A DNA stretch of 64,000 nucleotides from Acinetobacter seifertii (GCF_000368065.1 NZ_KB851200.1:2411204-2475203); one strand, 5' to 3'; counted from the first letter of the stretch, positions 33,699 through 41,797 are shown. Notes: a model not told the origin generated them from the sequence alone. A program made the numbers and translations.

Positions 33699-34709
33699 TT
33701 ACCCCGCAAGTACTTCAATATTTTCAGCCATTGCAGCTAACCCTAAATCTTCGATGTAGTAGTCTTCATTTGAAGATTCATAGTTTTCAATTTGGTCACG
33801 TTTTGGATTATCAATAACGGTACGACGACGAGCACCTTCTTGAACATAAATTGAAAGGTTATCGAAGGTAGTTACTAGCAAACAATCTTCAGGGAAAAAT
33901 GGAACTGCATAGACTGGTAAATTGCCCATGCGTTTTTGACTGATAATGATGTCCGCAGCTAACTTTTCAGAGTTAGGCTGTTCTTTATTTACCAGAGGGA
34001 AATATTTATCTGACTGAAGTTTACGGCTACAAATAACCACTAAATCTGGATTGCCTTGATGTACTTCATCAATCATTTCGTCAACAATATTCATGACTAA
34101 TGCATCAAGGTTTTGGTAGTCGCCACCTGCCCCGATTGTTAATTTTCCAGCGGTTTTACCTTCTTTTAGGACACGGCTTTTATTTTCTTCACGTTGCTTT
34201 TGTAACCAGCCTTTATTGACATCCTGAAGCAATGGATTAGCAACAATATCAGTATTTGGCGCTGCTGAAATACCATTGAAGCCAATCATGATACGGTCAA
34301 GAGCTTGGCGTTTAATAATTACGCTTCGGAATTTAGTATAAAAGTCTGGAAATTTTGCCCATTGATCTAACTTGGCATACTTAATTGAAGTATCAAAGTT
34401 AGTTTGACGGCACAAATATACGCGATCATCCATTGAGGTTGGATCATTCGCTTGTCGTTCACCAGTATTTGTATTGGTACGCGAAGCAATCGGACGATTA
34501 ACTCCTAAACCAACCGCAGCAGCTGACTGTTCAGTAACAAGGTGAATATTAATGCGGGAAAGGAATTCAGATGACTGCTGAATTTTTTCTTCCAATTTTT
34601 GTTGGACTGAAGGTTCAACATTAAATTTCTTTTCTACTGTTTCAACGCCATTAAGTTTGGCCAATTGAGTCATTACAGCATTGTATTTTTGACGTGTTAG
34701 GTTACGCAT
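33699..34709 (-). CDS. N: major capsid protein (P2 gpN-like)
   Basis: 336 aa, phage major capsid P2 family. It opens with MRNLTRQKYNAVMTQLAKLNGV and has GFNGISAAPNTDI near the middle and VYLCRQTNFDTSIKYAKLD. The N-terminal part is removed during maturation in P2. It lies between O and M in the P2 order. Confidence 0.95.
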   Translation of the reverse strand: MRNLTRQKYNAVMTQLAKLNGVETVEKKFNVEPSVQQKLEEKIQQSSEFLSRINIHLVTEQSAAAVGLGVNRPIASRTNTNTGERQANDPTSMDDRVYLCRQTNFDTSIKYAKLDQWAKFPDFYTKFRSVIIKRQALDRIMIGFNGISAAPNTDIVANPLLQDVNKGWLQKQREENKSRVLKEGKTAGKLTIGAGGDYQNLDALVMNIVDEMIDEVHQGNPDLVVICSRKLQSDKYFPLVNKEQPNSEKLAADIIISQKRMGNLPVYAVPFFPEDCLLVTTFDNLSIYVQEGARRRTVIDNPKRDQIENYESSNEDYYIEDLGLAAMAENIEVLAG

Positions 34710-34741
34710 GTTTTTCTCTATAAATTTCTAATAATCAGGAA

Positions 34742-35602
34742 TTAACAATCGACTTCGGCTTCAATTTCTGAGAAGGAAGTGCTAGACGCTGTTGGTCGTG
34801 GTGATTGGTCAGGTGTGATGTCGAGCTTTGCTTGCAACTGTGAAAAGTCAGTGGCTAACTGATCGTGCTTTTGCTTCAGGTCGTTGTAGGAAGCTTGGAG
34901 ATTAGTGACTTCGCTACCCTGCTCAGCCGTCTGTTGAGCAATCTCAAGGATGGCTTGCTCTGTGTTGCTAAAAGACTCGGTGGTTGCTTGTTCTTGTTGT
35001 TCTTGCTTTTTGAAAATATTTCGAATTGTGCTAACGAGACCAGCACCAAAAACTTTTGGTTCTTCGACTTCTTCAAATTCCAGCTCTGCTTCAGCTGCCG
35101 CTGTAAACAAGTTGTCTTTATGCTGCTTTTTGCTTTCAAAAGGATTTTTTTCAGCATTTGCAGCGAACTGCAACATATCCGTACCCAAAGAAGCTGGGTA
35201 ATCAGTAACAGCTAAACCAACTAAATAGGCTTTGCCTGAATTGGCAAAATTAGGATTAACTTCAATAGATGTATAAATTTTTTGGTTGCGTTTATTGAGC
35301 GCAATCAAATTGTCATTTGGTTCAATTTGGGCAAATAAAGTAAGTTTCTTTTCACCGTTGACATCGACCTTTTCGGCTTTTACTGCAACCACATCACCAT
35401 AAGCCCCGAAGCTGCTATCGGGTGAAACACTACGGATGTGCTCAACGTTAATACGCGCACCATATGTTTGTGGGTTGTAGGTTTCTACGATTTCTTGAAT
35501 CCAGTTTTCCTGAATTTCACGACCATCAGTGGTATCCCCTGCCGTCGCAATACGGAACCACTTTGATTTAAATTTTTTTGGTTTCTGCTCTTTGCTGCTC
35601 AT
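34742..35602 (-). CDS. O: capsid scaffold protein / maturation protease (P2 gpO-like)
   Basis: 286 aa from the ATG at 35602, the same as P2 gpO. The N-terminal half is the serine protease (SKWFRIATAGDTTDGREI, YGARINVEHIRSV, FANSGKAYLVGLAVTDYPASLGTD); the C-terminal half is a Gln-rich helical scaffold with a terminal Cys. It cleaves capsid, portal and itself. A reading from 35662 adds 20 residues unlike the family. First gene of the leftward head operon. Confidence 0.92.
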   Translation of the reverse strand: MSSKEQKPKKFKSKWFRIATAGDTTDGREIQENWIQEIVETYNPQTYGARINVEHIRSVSPDSSFGAYGDVVAVKAEKVDVNGEKKLTLFAQIEPNDNLIALNKRNQKIYTSIEVNPNFANSGKAYLVGLAVTDYPASLGTDMLQFAANAEKNPFESKKQHKDNLFTAAAEAELEFEEVEEPKVFGAGLVSTIRNIFKKQEQQEQATTESFSNTEQAILEIAQQTAEQGSEVTNLQASYNDLKQKHDQLATDFSQLQAKLDITPDQSPRPTASSTSFSEIEAEVDC

Positions 35603-35690
35603 GCTGCATTTACCTATGAAAAATTGGAGTTCGGGCAATTTCGATAGGTGCAGAATGGGCAATGTGACTGTGTCGTCGCAACGAGCGTCA

Positions 35691-35713
35691 GTTGTAATTC
35701 AACGGTTTACAAC
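35691..35713. promoter_or_regulatory. candidate Ogr-binding palindrome between O and P
   Basis: GTTGTAA-N9-TTACAAC, the third copy, midway between the divergent O and P genes. Being symmetric it may activate both directions. A start about 55 bases to the right (near 35757) would fall after the annotated ATG of P, which favours the in-frame ATG at 35781 for P. Confidence 0.72.
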
Positions 35714-35747
35714 TCGCTAAGGCTGAATCTGAAAGCCTGTACTGCCA

Positions 35748-37559
35748 ATGTTTGCAGCAGATAAGTTGCAGACATTGGATATGAATGAATTTTCACAATT
35801 AGCAAACGTCAATTTGTTTCTCGACAATCGACTAAAAGCTAAATTTCTTTATTGGTGTGGGTGGAAAATCACCGACATAGCCGAGGTTCTCGATGAAAAA
35901 GAGAGAACCATTCAGGCATGGAAAACCAGAGACGAGTGGGAAAAAACCAAACCTGAAAACCGAGTGGCTCAAGCTATTGAAGCCCGTCTAATTACACTCA
36001 TTTTTAAAAATAAAAAATCTAGCGGCGACATGAAGGAAGTCGACCTTCTAATGAGGGAACTCGAACGACTGGCCCGAATTGAGCGTTACCGAGATACAGG
36101 CAAAGAATCAGATCTAAATCCAAATATTCAGAACCGTAATGCGGTTGCGAAAAAGCAGAAAAAACCTAATACCTTTACCGAACAAGAAGTCGAGATCCTC
36201 ATTACTGCATTTGAGGAAAATCTCTACGACTACCAGTGGGACTGGTATCGAGCTGGCAATCAACGTACACGTGCAATTCTAAAAAGTCGTCAAATCGGGG
36301 CAACTTACTACTTTGCACGTGAGGCATTTATCGATGCGCTTAAAACTGGCCGCAATCAGATTTTCTTATCTGCATCTAAAGCTCAAGCACATATTTTCAA
36401 AACCTACATTCAACAATTTGCTTTTGAACATACGGGGGTGGAGCTTAAAGGTGATCCAATCATCATAGGTAACAACCAAGCAAACCTCACTTTCTTGGGT
36501 ACAAATGCCCGAACAGCTCAAGGCCACCACGGTAATTTCTATTTCGACGAATTTTTCTGGACTTATGGTTTTAACGAACTAAACAAAGTCGCATCAGGTA
36601 TGGCCATGCATAAGAAATGGCGTAAAACCTATTTCTCTACACCATCAACGATGGCACACCAAGCCTACGCATTTTGGACTGGTGAGCGCTATAACCGTGG
36701 CAGACCTAAAGACCAACGTTTAAATATTGATGTCTCTCATGATGCGTTAAAACGTGGTCGATATTGTGAAGACAAGCTTTGGCGTCAGATCGTTACAATT
36801 CTTGATGCTGAAAATGGCGGCTGTGATTTATTTGATATTGATGAACTTCGTTTCGAATATTCAGCCGAGGAATTTGCAAACTTATTGATGTGTCAATTCA
36901 TCGATGATGGTGCGTCAATTTTCCCTCTTAACATGCTGCAAGCCTGCATGGTTGATAGCTGGGAAGCATGGTCTGAAGACTATAAACCGTTCCATATTCG
37001 TCCACTTGCAAGCCGTCCAGTTTGGGTGGGTTATGACCCTGCTGAAACAGGAGATAGCGCTGGTCTTGTTGTTGTTGCCCCACCTTCAGTGGCTAATGGC
37101 AAATTCAGAATTTTAGAGCGCCATCAATTCAGAGGCATGGACTTTAAATCACAAGCAGAACAGATCCGCCAAATTACCCTACGTTACAACGTTACTTATA
37201 TCGGCTTGGATACAACTGGTATGGGTACAGGTGTAGCCCAATTAGTTCGCCAATTCTTTCCAGCATTAACAACATTCAGCTATAGCCCCGAAGTTAAAAC
37301 TCAACTCGTATTAAAAACACTGGATGTTATCCGCAATGGGCGTCTCGAATTTGATGCTGGTCATACCGACATCGCGCAGTCCCTTATGAGCATCAAAAAA
37401 ACACTTACAGCAAGTCAAAGGCAAATGACGTTTACCGCAGGACGTTCTGAAGAAATCGGACATGCGGATTTAGCTTGGGCACTCATGCATGCCGTTTATA
37501 ACGAACCGTTAGAAGGCACAACTATTTCAAATTCATCAATTTTGGAGATTTACTCTTGA
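35748..37559 (+). CDS. P: terminase large subunit, ATPase (P2 gpP-like)
   Basis: 603 aa, packages DNA into the procapsid. It has an N-terminal HTH (KFLYWCGWKITDIAEVL), the ATPase with KSRQIGATYY (about 178-187) and NFYFDEFFW (Walker B, about 263-271), and a C-terminal RNase H-like nuclease beginning VGYDPAETGDSAG (about 426). This matches P2 gpP in order and length. Two starts are possible, 35748 and 35781 (MNEFSQLANV); neither has a strong ribosome site. Overlaps Q by four bases. Confidence 0.93.
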   Translation: MFAADKLQTLDMNEFSQLANVNLFLDNRLKAKFLYWCGWKITDIAEVLDEKERTIQAWKTRDEWEKTKPENRVAQAIEARLITLIFKNKKSSGDMKEVDLLMRELERLARIERYRDTGKESDLNPNIQNRNAVAKKQKKPNTFTEQEVEILITAFEENLYDYQWDWYRAGNQRTRAILKSRQIGATYYFAREAFIDALKTGRNQIFLSASKAQAHIFKTYIQQFAFEHTGVELKGDPIIIGNNQANLTFLGTNARTAQGHHGNFYFDEFFWTYGFNELNKVASGMAMHKKWRKTYFSTPSTMAHQAYAFWTGERYNRGRPKDQRLNIDVSHDALKRGRYCEDKLWRQIVTILDAENGGCDLFDIDELRFEYSAEEFANLLMCQFIDDGASIFPLNMLQACMVDSWEAWSEDYKPFHIRPLASRPVWVGYDPAETGDSAGLVVVAPPSVANGKFRILERHQFRGMDFKSQAEQIRQITLRYNVTYIGLDTTGMGTGVAQLVRQFFPALTTFSYSPEVKTQLVLKTLDVIRNGRLEFDAGHTDIAQSLMSIKKTLTASQRQMTFTAGRSEEIGHADLAWALMHAVYNEPLEGTTISNSSILEIYS

Positions 37560-38605
37560 AACCTATTAATCTTTTAAAAAGTGCCTTCAATGCCCTTTCT
37601 ACTCAAGTTCAAACGGTCAAACCTGTTGGCCGTACCGAGGCTTTTACTTTTGGTGATCCAATACCAGTTTTATCTGGTGGCGACCTTTCTGAATATATGG
37701 AATGCTGGTTCAATGGCCGCTGGTATGAACCTGCGGTGAGTATCGCTGGTCTCTCAAAATCATTCCGTGCAACGCCTTATCTGAGCAGCGGCATCATTTT
37801 CAAACGTAATTTTTTAGTAAATCAGTTTATTCCTCACCCTCTTTTAAACCGTTCAGCCTTTGAACAAATCGCATTCGATTATATTTGGTCAGGGAATGCA
37901 TATATTGAGGAAATCAAATCTATAACTAACAAGACGCTGCAATTTAAACCAAGTCTCTCAAAATACATGCGAGTGGGTCTGGATGGTCATTATTTCATGA
38001 TTACGAATGATCATCTTGGCTATTCAGAATATGAATTCCCTATGGGTCGAATTACTCATATCCGCGAATCAGACATTGACCAAGAGATTTACGGCAAACC
38101 TGAATATATCGCTGCATTACAAAGTTTATGGCTCAATGAATCAGCTACGCTTTTCCGTCGCAAATACTATAACAATGGTAGTCATGCTGGTTTCATTATG
38201 TATGTGAACGACCCCGCAAATGATCCTCAAGATATTGATAATCTGCGTCAGGCTTTAAAAGACAGTAAAGGGCCGGGCAATTTCCGTAACTTGTTTTATT
38301 ACAGTCCGAATGGGAAAAAAGATGGTGTTCAAATCATTCCCGTTTCTGAAATTGCGGCCAAAGATGATTTTGCAAATATCAAAAACATTACACGTGATGA
38401 CATTCTAGCTGCATTACGAATCCCACCTCAACTCATGGGAATCGTTCCAAACAACACAGGCGGCTTTGGATCTGTTATGGATGCAGCGGACGTTTTCTAT
38501 CACAATGAGGTCATGCCTTTGCAATCTCGCTTATTACAAATTAATGAATTAACAGGCATAGAATTAATTCGTTTTAAAGAATATGATTTGAAAAAGTCCG
38601 CTTAA
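37556..38605 (+). CDS. Q: portal protein (P2 gpQ-like)
   Basis: 349 aa, phage portal (PBSX/P2 family). The ATG-like start at 37556 is TTG within the end of P (four-base overlap). FGDPIPVLSGGDLSEYMECWFNGRWYEP and ITRDDILAALRIPPQLMGIVPNNTGGFG are diagnostic. It forms the ring through which DNA enters the head. Length as in P2. Confidence 0.94.
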   Translation: MKPINLLKSAFNALSTQVQTVKPVGRTEAFTFGDPIPVLSGGDLSEYMECWFNGRWYEPAVSIAGLSKSFRATPYLSSGIIFKRNFLVNQFIPHPLLNRSAFEQIAFDYIWSGNAYIEEIKSITNKTLQFKPSLSKYMRVGLDGHYFMITNDHLGYSEYEFPMGRITHIRESDIDQEIYGKPEYIAALQSLWLNESATLFRRKYYNNGSHAGFIMYVNDPANDPQDIDNLRQALKDSKGPGNFRNLFYYSPNGKKDGVQIIPVSEIAAKDDFANIKNITRDDILAALRIPPQLMGIVPNNTGGFGSVMDAADVFYHNEVMPLQSRLLQINELTGIELIRFKEYDLKKSA

Positions 38606-38615
38606 AAATTACTCT

Positions 38616-38831
38616 ATGGCTGTTGAATTCACATACTTATATCAAGTCGAGAAGAAAGATAGTTTACCTGTCTTGGCTTTAGTTACTTTAGATAAAGAGG
38701 GTTACTTTCAAACCCTTTCAAGTGCTGATGGTAAACTCTTTAAAATTATTGGTAGTGATCGAATAGTAATTGAAGGTAAAGAGTATATCTGGCGTGAAAG
38801 CTCTGCCTATAAAAGAAAGCCCCATAAATAA
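38616..38831 (+). CDS. small hypothetical protein after portal
   Basis: A 71-aa beta-rich protein (LPVLALVTLDKEGYFQTL, then IVIEGKEYIWRE) ten bases after the portal gene, followed by a terminator. Probably the last gene of the P-Q transcript. Function unknown. Confidence 0.65.
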   Translation: MAVEFTYLYQVEKKDSLPVLALVTLDKEGYFQTLSSADGKLFKIIGSDRIVIEGKEYIWRESSAYKRKPHK

Positions 38832-38844
38832 GGGGCTTTTTTTT
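38815..38844 (+). terminator. terminator of the P-Q operon
   Basis: GCCCC pairs with GGGGC across ATAAATAA and is followed by eight T. It overlaps the end of the 71-aa gene. Confidence 0.75.
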
Positions 38845-38858
38845 CAGCCAAAAAATAA

Positions 38859-38910
38859 GACAAAATTGTCTCATTTATTTATTGATAATAAGACAATTTT
38901 GTCCTATAAT
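38859..38910 (+). promoter_or_regulatory. hicAB promoter with paired operators
   Basis: GACAAAATTGTCT (38859-38871) and its exact reverse complement (38891-38903) form a 13-bp inverted repeat. A sigma-70 promoter, TTGATA (38883-38888) with 16-bp spacing to TATAAT (38905-38910), is overlapped by the second arm. HicB-family antitoxins repress their own operon through such sites, so HicB is the likely ligand. Confidence 0.8.
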
Positions 38911-38938
38911 AAACCCATGTTTAAACAAGGAGTAGCTT

Positions 38939-39118
38939 ATGAGCTTCAACGAGTTTAAACGATGGCTTTTAGCACAGGGAGTTATCTTTGTGCGAAAGGG
39001 TAAAGGATCACACATGATTATTGAACTTAACGGTAAGAAAAGTGTTTTCCCTAACCACGGTAAGAAAGAGATACCTGAAGGCACTCGTTTAAAAATTAAA
39101 AAGGATTTGGGGCTTTAA
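38939..39118 (+). CDS. hicA: HicA mRNA interferase toxin
   Basis: A 59-aa protein with AAGGAG eight bases before the ATG. It shows the HicA pattern: NEFKRWLLAQGVIFVRKGKGSHMIIEL, with the catalytic His in GSHMI, then FPNHGKKEIPEGTRLKIKKDLGL. It cleaves mRNA when free of HicB. First gene of the hicAB operon, 80 bases before hicB. In this prophage it may stabilise the lysogen or act against other phages. Confidence 0.93.
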   Translation: MSFNEFKRWLLAQGVIFVRKGKGSHMIIELNGKKSVFPNHGKKEIPEGTRLKIKKDLGL

Positions 39119-39198
39119 GCCTCAAATCCTTAAAGCTCAGCTACCCCATATATCAAGTGAAGTTTTTTTCACAATCATCATCAACCAAAGGGCGCACA

Positions 39199-39612
39199 AT
39201 GAAATATTATGTAAATATAGAACGGGAGGGAGAGGCTTTTATAGTCAGCTCTCGAGACGTTCCGCTTTTAAATAGTGTTGGTTACTCATTAGATGAAGCA
39301 TTATCTGAAGCTTTAGATGGTATAGAAACTGCTTTCGAAATTTATATGGATGACCGCGAGGCTATACCATTACCAACGAAGGGTAAGAAAGGTGAATATG
39401 AAGTTCATCTTCCAGTACGTGTTGCAGCTAAAGTACGTTTATATAATGAGATGATCTCTCAAGACGTTACTAAAGCTGAACTAGCTCGTCGTCTTGGCTG
39501 GTTACAAAAACAAGCGGATCGTTTGCTTTCATTAAAACACTCAACAAAACTTGAATCGATTGAAAGTGCCTTCCAAGCATTAGGCAAGGATCTCGATATA
39601 GTGATCGCATAA
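39199..39612 (+). CDS. hicB: HicB antitoxin
   Basis: A 137-aa protein. The N-terminal 70 residues are the partial RNase-H-like HicB fold (YYVNIEREGEAFIVSSRDVPLLNSVG ... ALDGIETAFE); the C-terminus is a helix-turn-helix (SQDVTKAELARRLGWLQKQADRLL) that should bind the operators upstream of hicA. I start at the ATG at 39199; the longer reading from 39157 adds 14 residues outside the family. Confidence 0.92.
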   Translation: MKYYVNIEREGEAFIVSSRDVPLLNSVGYSLDEALSEALDGIETAFEIYMDDREAIPLPTKGKKGEYEVHLPVRVAAKVRLYNEMISQDVTKAELARRLGWLQKQADRLLSLKHSTKLESIESAFQALGKDLDIVIA

Positions 39613-39623
39613 GCGATTTAATC

Positions 39624-39653
39624 AAAAAAAAGCCAGCATTTGCTGGCTTTTTT
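39624..39653 (+). terminator. terminator of hicAB
   Basis: AAAAAAAGCCAGCA-TT-TGCTGGCTTTTTT, a strong stem followed by T, twelve bases past the hicB stop. Confidence 0.85.
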
Positions 39654-39671
39654 ATTGTCTGTAATTTTTAT

Positions 39672-39834
39672 CAGTAAATCCTAAACACTACCCTACCTTT
39701 ACTGGCCGCCGCGCAGTTGCCCGCCCCACCTGCGGTCTCTATGCAGGGCTGATTTACTGCATAAGGCATAAGGCCAAAAATGGGCTGCAAGATACGCCAT
39801 TACACGGGGTTTATAGGGAAATACTAGAAAAAAG
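39672..39834. other. GC-rich structured block, candidate cos region
   Basis: This noncoding block is far richer in GC than its surroundings. CAGTAAATC (39672-39680) pairs with GATTTACTG (39751-39759); inside lie CGCAG/CTGCG (39712-39716 with 39730-39734), and TATGCAG/CTGCATA (39740-39746 with 39757-39763) overlaps the outer arm. In P2 the cos site lies beyond the portal gene and is GC-rich, like the stretch at 39700-39740 here. That makes cos the first candidate; a structured RNA is the alternative. No cos sequence was recognised base for base. Confidence 0.45.
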
Positions 39835-39880
39835 AATACTGCATTTCACTACAAGCCTATTCTTAAAATTTTTTATAAAA

Positions 39881-40702
39881 CTAGTTCGTATCTTCTATTG
39901 AATCTATGAATGTTTGAATAGTAGCAGTTGAAAAAAAATCATCAAAGTTATACTTATTTTTCAGTTTCTTGATATAAGCTTCGTTTACGAATCCCTCAAC
40001 TTCCATGCCATCTTTAATTACAGAAACTTTAACCCAACCATTATGTGAATCTTTATAAATCTTCAGCACAGTTTCTCTTTGTAGTACAAGTAATTTCTCA
40101 CTTTCAAAATTAGGAGCTTCTCTTAAGTTAATTCGAGATTTGGTCACACCTTCTGCTTGCACATTATTTATCGCATACTCATAAGCTTCATTCAAATCTT
40201 TGTAAGAATCTAAGTGGCCAATATAATGATTAAAAAACAATGTAAGCCAGATAAAGACCCACTTATAGCTTGTTGCTTTACTATCAAAATTTTGATTTAG
40301 AATAGGATTTTCTAAAACTACCTGAGGTGTTTCAATCCTTTCTTCAATCATACTTTTGAAGATAGCAGTATCTTCCTCTACAGAATGTGTCCCTTCTCTT
40401 CTTTGTATATACTCGTTTCTAAAGTCATCATTATTAGATATTTCTACAATAGTATTTAAATAATTTTCTATATTTTTTTTAACGATAGGATCATTTAAGT
40501 ATTTCTGTAACTTTTGAGCGGCTTGTTGAATTGCCATTAAATTACTTTGTACTTCGGGGCTTCTTAAAAAATTACCAAAATTTTGCTGGACCTTTATCAA
40601 TATCTGATTGGCTAGCTGAATATTCTTTTGAAGTTCAGGATTACTTGTAAATTTAGCTATTTCACTTAGCGGTATAGATGACAATTTGAATCCCTCAATC
40701 AA
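39881..40702 (-). CDS. cargo protein with C-terminal SH3-like domain
   Basis: A 273-aa low-GC gene near the right prophage end. Residues about 1-120 are helical (IQLANQILIKVQQNFGNFL). A hydrophobic helix lies at about 143-160 (YKWVFIWLTLFFNHYIGHL). The last 80 residues are a bacterial SH3 domain (SRINLREAPNFESEKLLVLQ, then GWVKVSV...VEGFVNEAYIKKL). The start is a TTG at 40702, with a second TTG six codons on that has GAGGGA upstream; no ATG is near. Function unknown; position and base content suggest a lysogenic-conversion gene. Confidence 0.65.
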   Translation of the reverse strand: MIEGFKLSSIPLSEIAKFTSNPELQKNIQLANQILIKVQQNFGNFLRSPEVQSNLMAIQQAAQKLQKYLNDPIVKKNIENYLNTIVEISNNDDFRNEYIQRREGTHSVEEDTAIFKSMIEERIETPQVVLENPILNQNFDSKATSYKWVFIWLTLFFNHYIGHLDSYKDLNEAYEYAINNVQAEGVTKSRINLREAPNFESEKLLVLQRETVLKIYKDSHNGWVKVSVIKDGMEVEGFVNEAYIKKLKNKYNFDDFFSTATIQTFIDSIEDTN

Positions 40703-40850
40703 TTCCTAATTTGGAAGTATAAGAACAATCATAAATACTTCTTAATATACTTAATAGTGCATCAATTTTTTTATTTTTAATAGCACATGATTTATACCTA
40801 CTTTGAATAAAAAAGGCATAAATATGTCTCTTTCTATAACAGCTAATCAA

Positions 40851-40871
40851 TTTGAAGTAATAAAGTAATAT
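40851..40871 (+). repeat. 21-bp inverted repeat, left arm
   Basis: Exact reverse complement of 41089-41109, 217 bases away. Contains the GAAGTAAT motif that recurs at both prophage ends. Confidence 0.8.
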
Positions 40872-40929
40872 ATAGGTATAAGTTATTGATAAATAATTAT
40901 ATAATTCATTACTTAATTAAGTAATTTTT

Positions 40930-40947
40930 TGTAATTTTTGAAGTAAT
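40930..40947 (+). repeat. 18-bp repeat shared by both prophage ends, right copy
   Basis: Identical to 233-250 in the same orientation. Confidence 0.6.
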
Positions 40948-41088
40948 AAAATTTAAGTGATTGATTTAATTGAGTTGAATATCTTTAAAAAAATACTTTT
41001 TTATACAGTAAGTTATTACTAGCATATTACTTAAATATTACATTTTAAAAACTATATAAGATATTGAAAATAATAGAGTATTTGTAAA

Positions 41089-41109
41089 ATATTACTTTAT
41101 TACTTCAAA
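41089..41109 (-). repeat. 21-bp inverted repeat, right arm
   Basis: Exact reverse complement of 40851-40871. Confidence 0.8.
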
Positions 41110-41321
41110 ATTTAGATACCCCTGATATTTTTTTAAATATATCAAAACTAGGATTTTTGATGATTTTTCATTCTTATCAAGAAAATTTGATGGGAATGAA
41201 ATGGGAATGAGATCCTCTTATTTACTCAATATCTATTACATTGCATTGCGCGAGTAATATTACGTTGGTAAGTAATTTTAGAGAAACTAGAGGGATGATT
41301 TTCTTTTAAAAATCAAGAATA

Positions 41322-41398
41322 TGGTCGGAGCAGTAGGATTCGAACCTACGACCCCCTGGTCCCAAACCAGGTGCACTACCAGGCTGTGCTATGCTCCG
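41322..41398 (-). tRNA. tRNA-Pro (TGG)
   Basis: Full cloverleaf on the minus strand, 77 nt with encoded CCA. The anticodon loop reads TTTGGGA, giving TGG. Identical to the copy at 41645-41721. Its 3' end faces the prophage and is the likely attachment site; that end may be of phage origin. Confidence 0.95.
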
Positions 41399-41402
41399 AA
41401 AT

Positions 41403-41479
41403 TGGGGTGAATGACGGGATTCGAACCCGCGACAACTGGAATCACAATCCAGGGCTCTACCAACTGAGCTACATCCACC
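41403..41479 (-). tRNA. tRNA-His (GTG)
   Basis: Full cloverleaf with CCA and the extra 5' G (pairing with C73) found in tRNA-His. Anticodon GTG in loop TTGTGAT. Confidence 0.95.
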
Positions 41480-41511
41480 ATCAAATAAGTTCTATGTACC
41501 AAGCTACCAAA

Positions 41512-41588
41512 TGGCGCGCCTGACAGGATTCGAACCTGTGACCATCCGCTTAGAAGGCGGATGCTCTATCCAACTGAGCTACAGGCGC
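41512..41588 (-). tRNA. tRNA-Arg (TCT)
   Basis: Full cloverleaf with CCA. The anticodon loop CTTCTAA gives TCT. The 7-bp acceptor stem GCGCCTG/CAGGCGC is perfect. Confidence 0.95.
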
Positions 41589-41644
41589 TTAACCGATGAT
41601 GCTTATCATGCGATACTTCGCCGATCTTAAAATATTATTTTAAG

Positions 41645-41721
41645 TGGTCGGAGCAGTAGGATTCGAACCTACGACCCCCTGGTCCCAAACCAGGTGCACT
41701 ACCAGGCTGTGCTATGCTCCG
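41645..41721 (-). tRNA. tRNA-Pro (TGG), second copy
   Basis: Identical over 77 nt to the copy at 41322-41398. First gene of the tRNA transcript, directly after its promoter. Confidence 0.95.
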
Positions 41722-41768
41722 ATCTATCTCAGCTTTTGCTGTATCGCACATCGTGCGGTACGGTGTGC

Positions 41769-41797
41769 ATTCTAGGCGCGACGCCCTCAGACGTCAA
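41769..41797 (-). promoter_or_regulatory. promoter of the tRNA cluster
   Basis: On the minus strand TTGACG (41797-41792), 17 bases, then TAGAAT (41774-41769), followed by a GC-rich discriminator-like stretch. It should drive all four tRNAs. Confidence 0.8.

Larger units (their letters stand above)
40703..41321. other. AT-rich right prophage end with repeat arms, no gene
   Basis: About 620 bases without a convincing gene. It holds an 18-bp palindrome (40908-40925), a 21-bp perfect inverted repeat (40851-40871 and 41089-41109), the right copy of the 18-bp end repeat (40930-40947), and two direct copies of ATGGGAATGA (41190-41199, 41201-41210) whose core ATGGGAAT also occurs at 83-90. This is what an attP region with many integrase and accessory sites would look like. 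Confidence 0.6.

Noticed and set aside
37556..38605. Possible frameshift in the portal gene because it starts with TTG
   Set aside because: The reading is full length, overlaps gene P by four bases as translationally coupled genes do, and keeps all family motifs.
38770..38958. 62-aa plus-strand ORF across the hicAB promoter
   Set aside because: It overlaps the terminator, operators and hicA in another frame.
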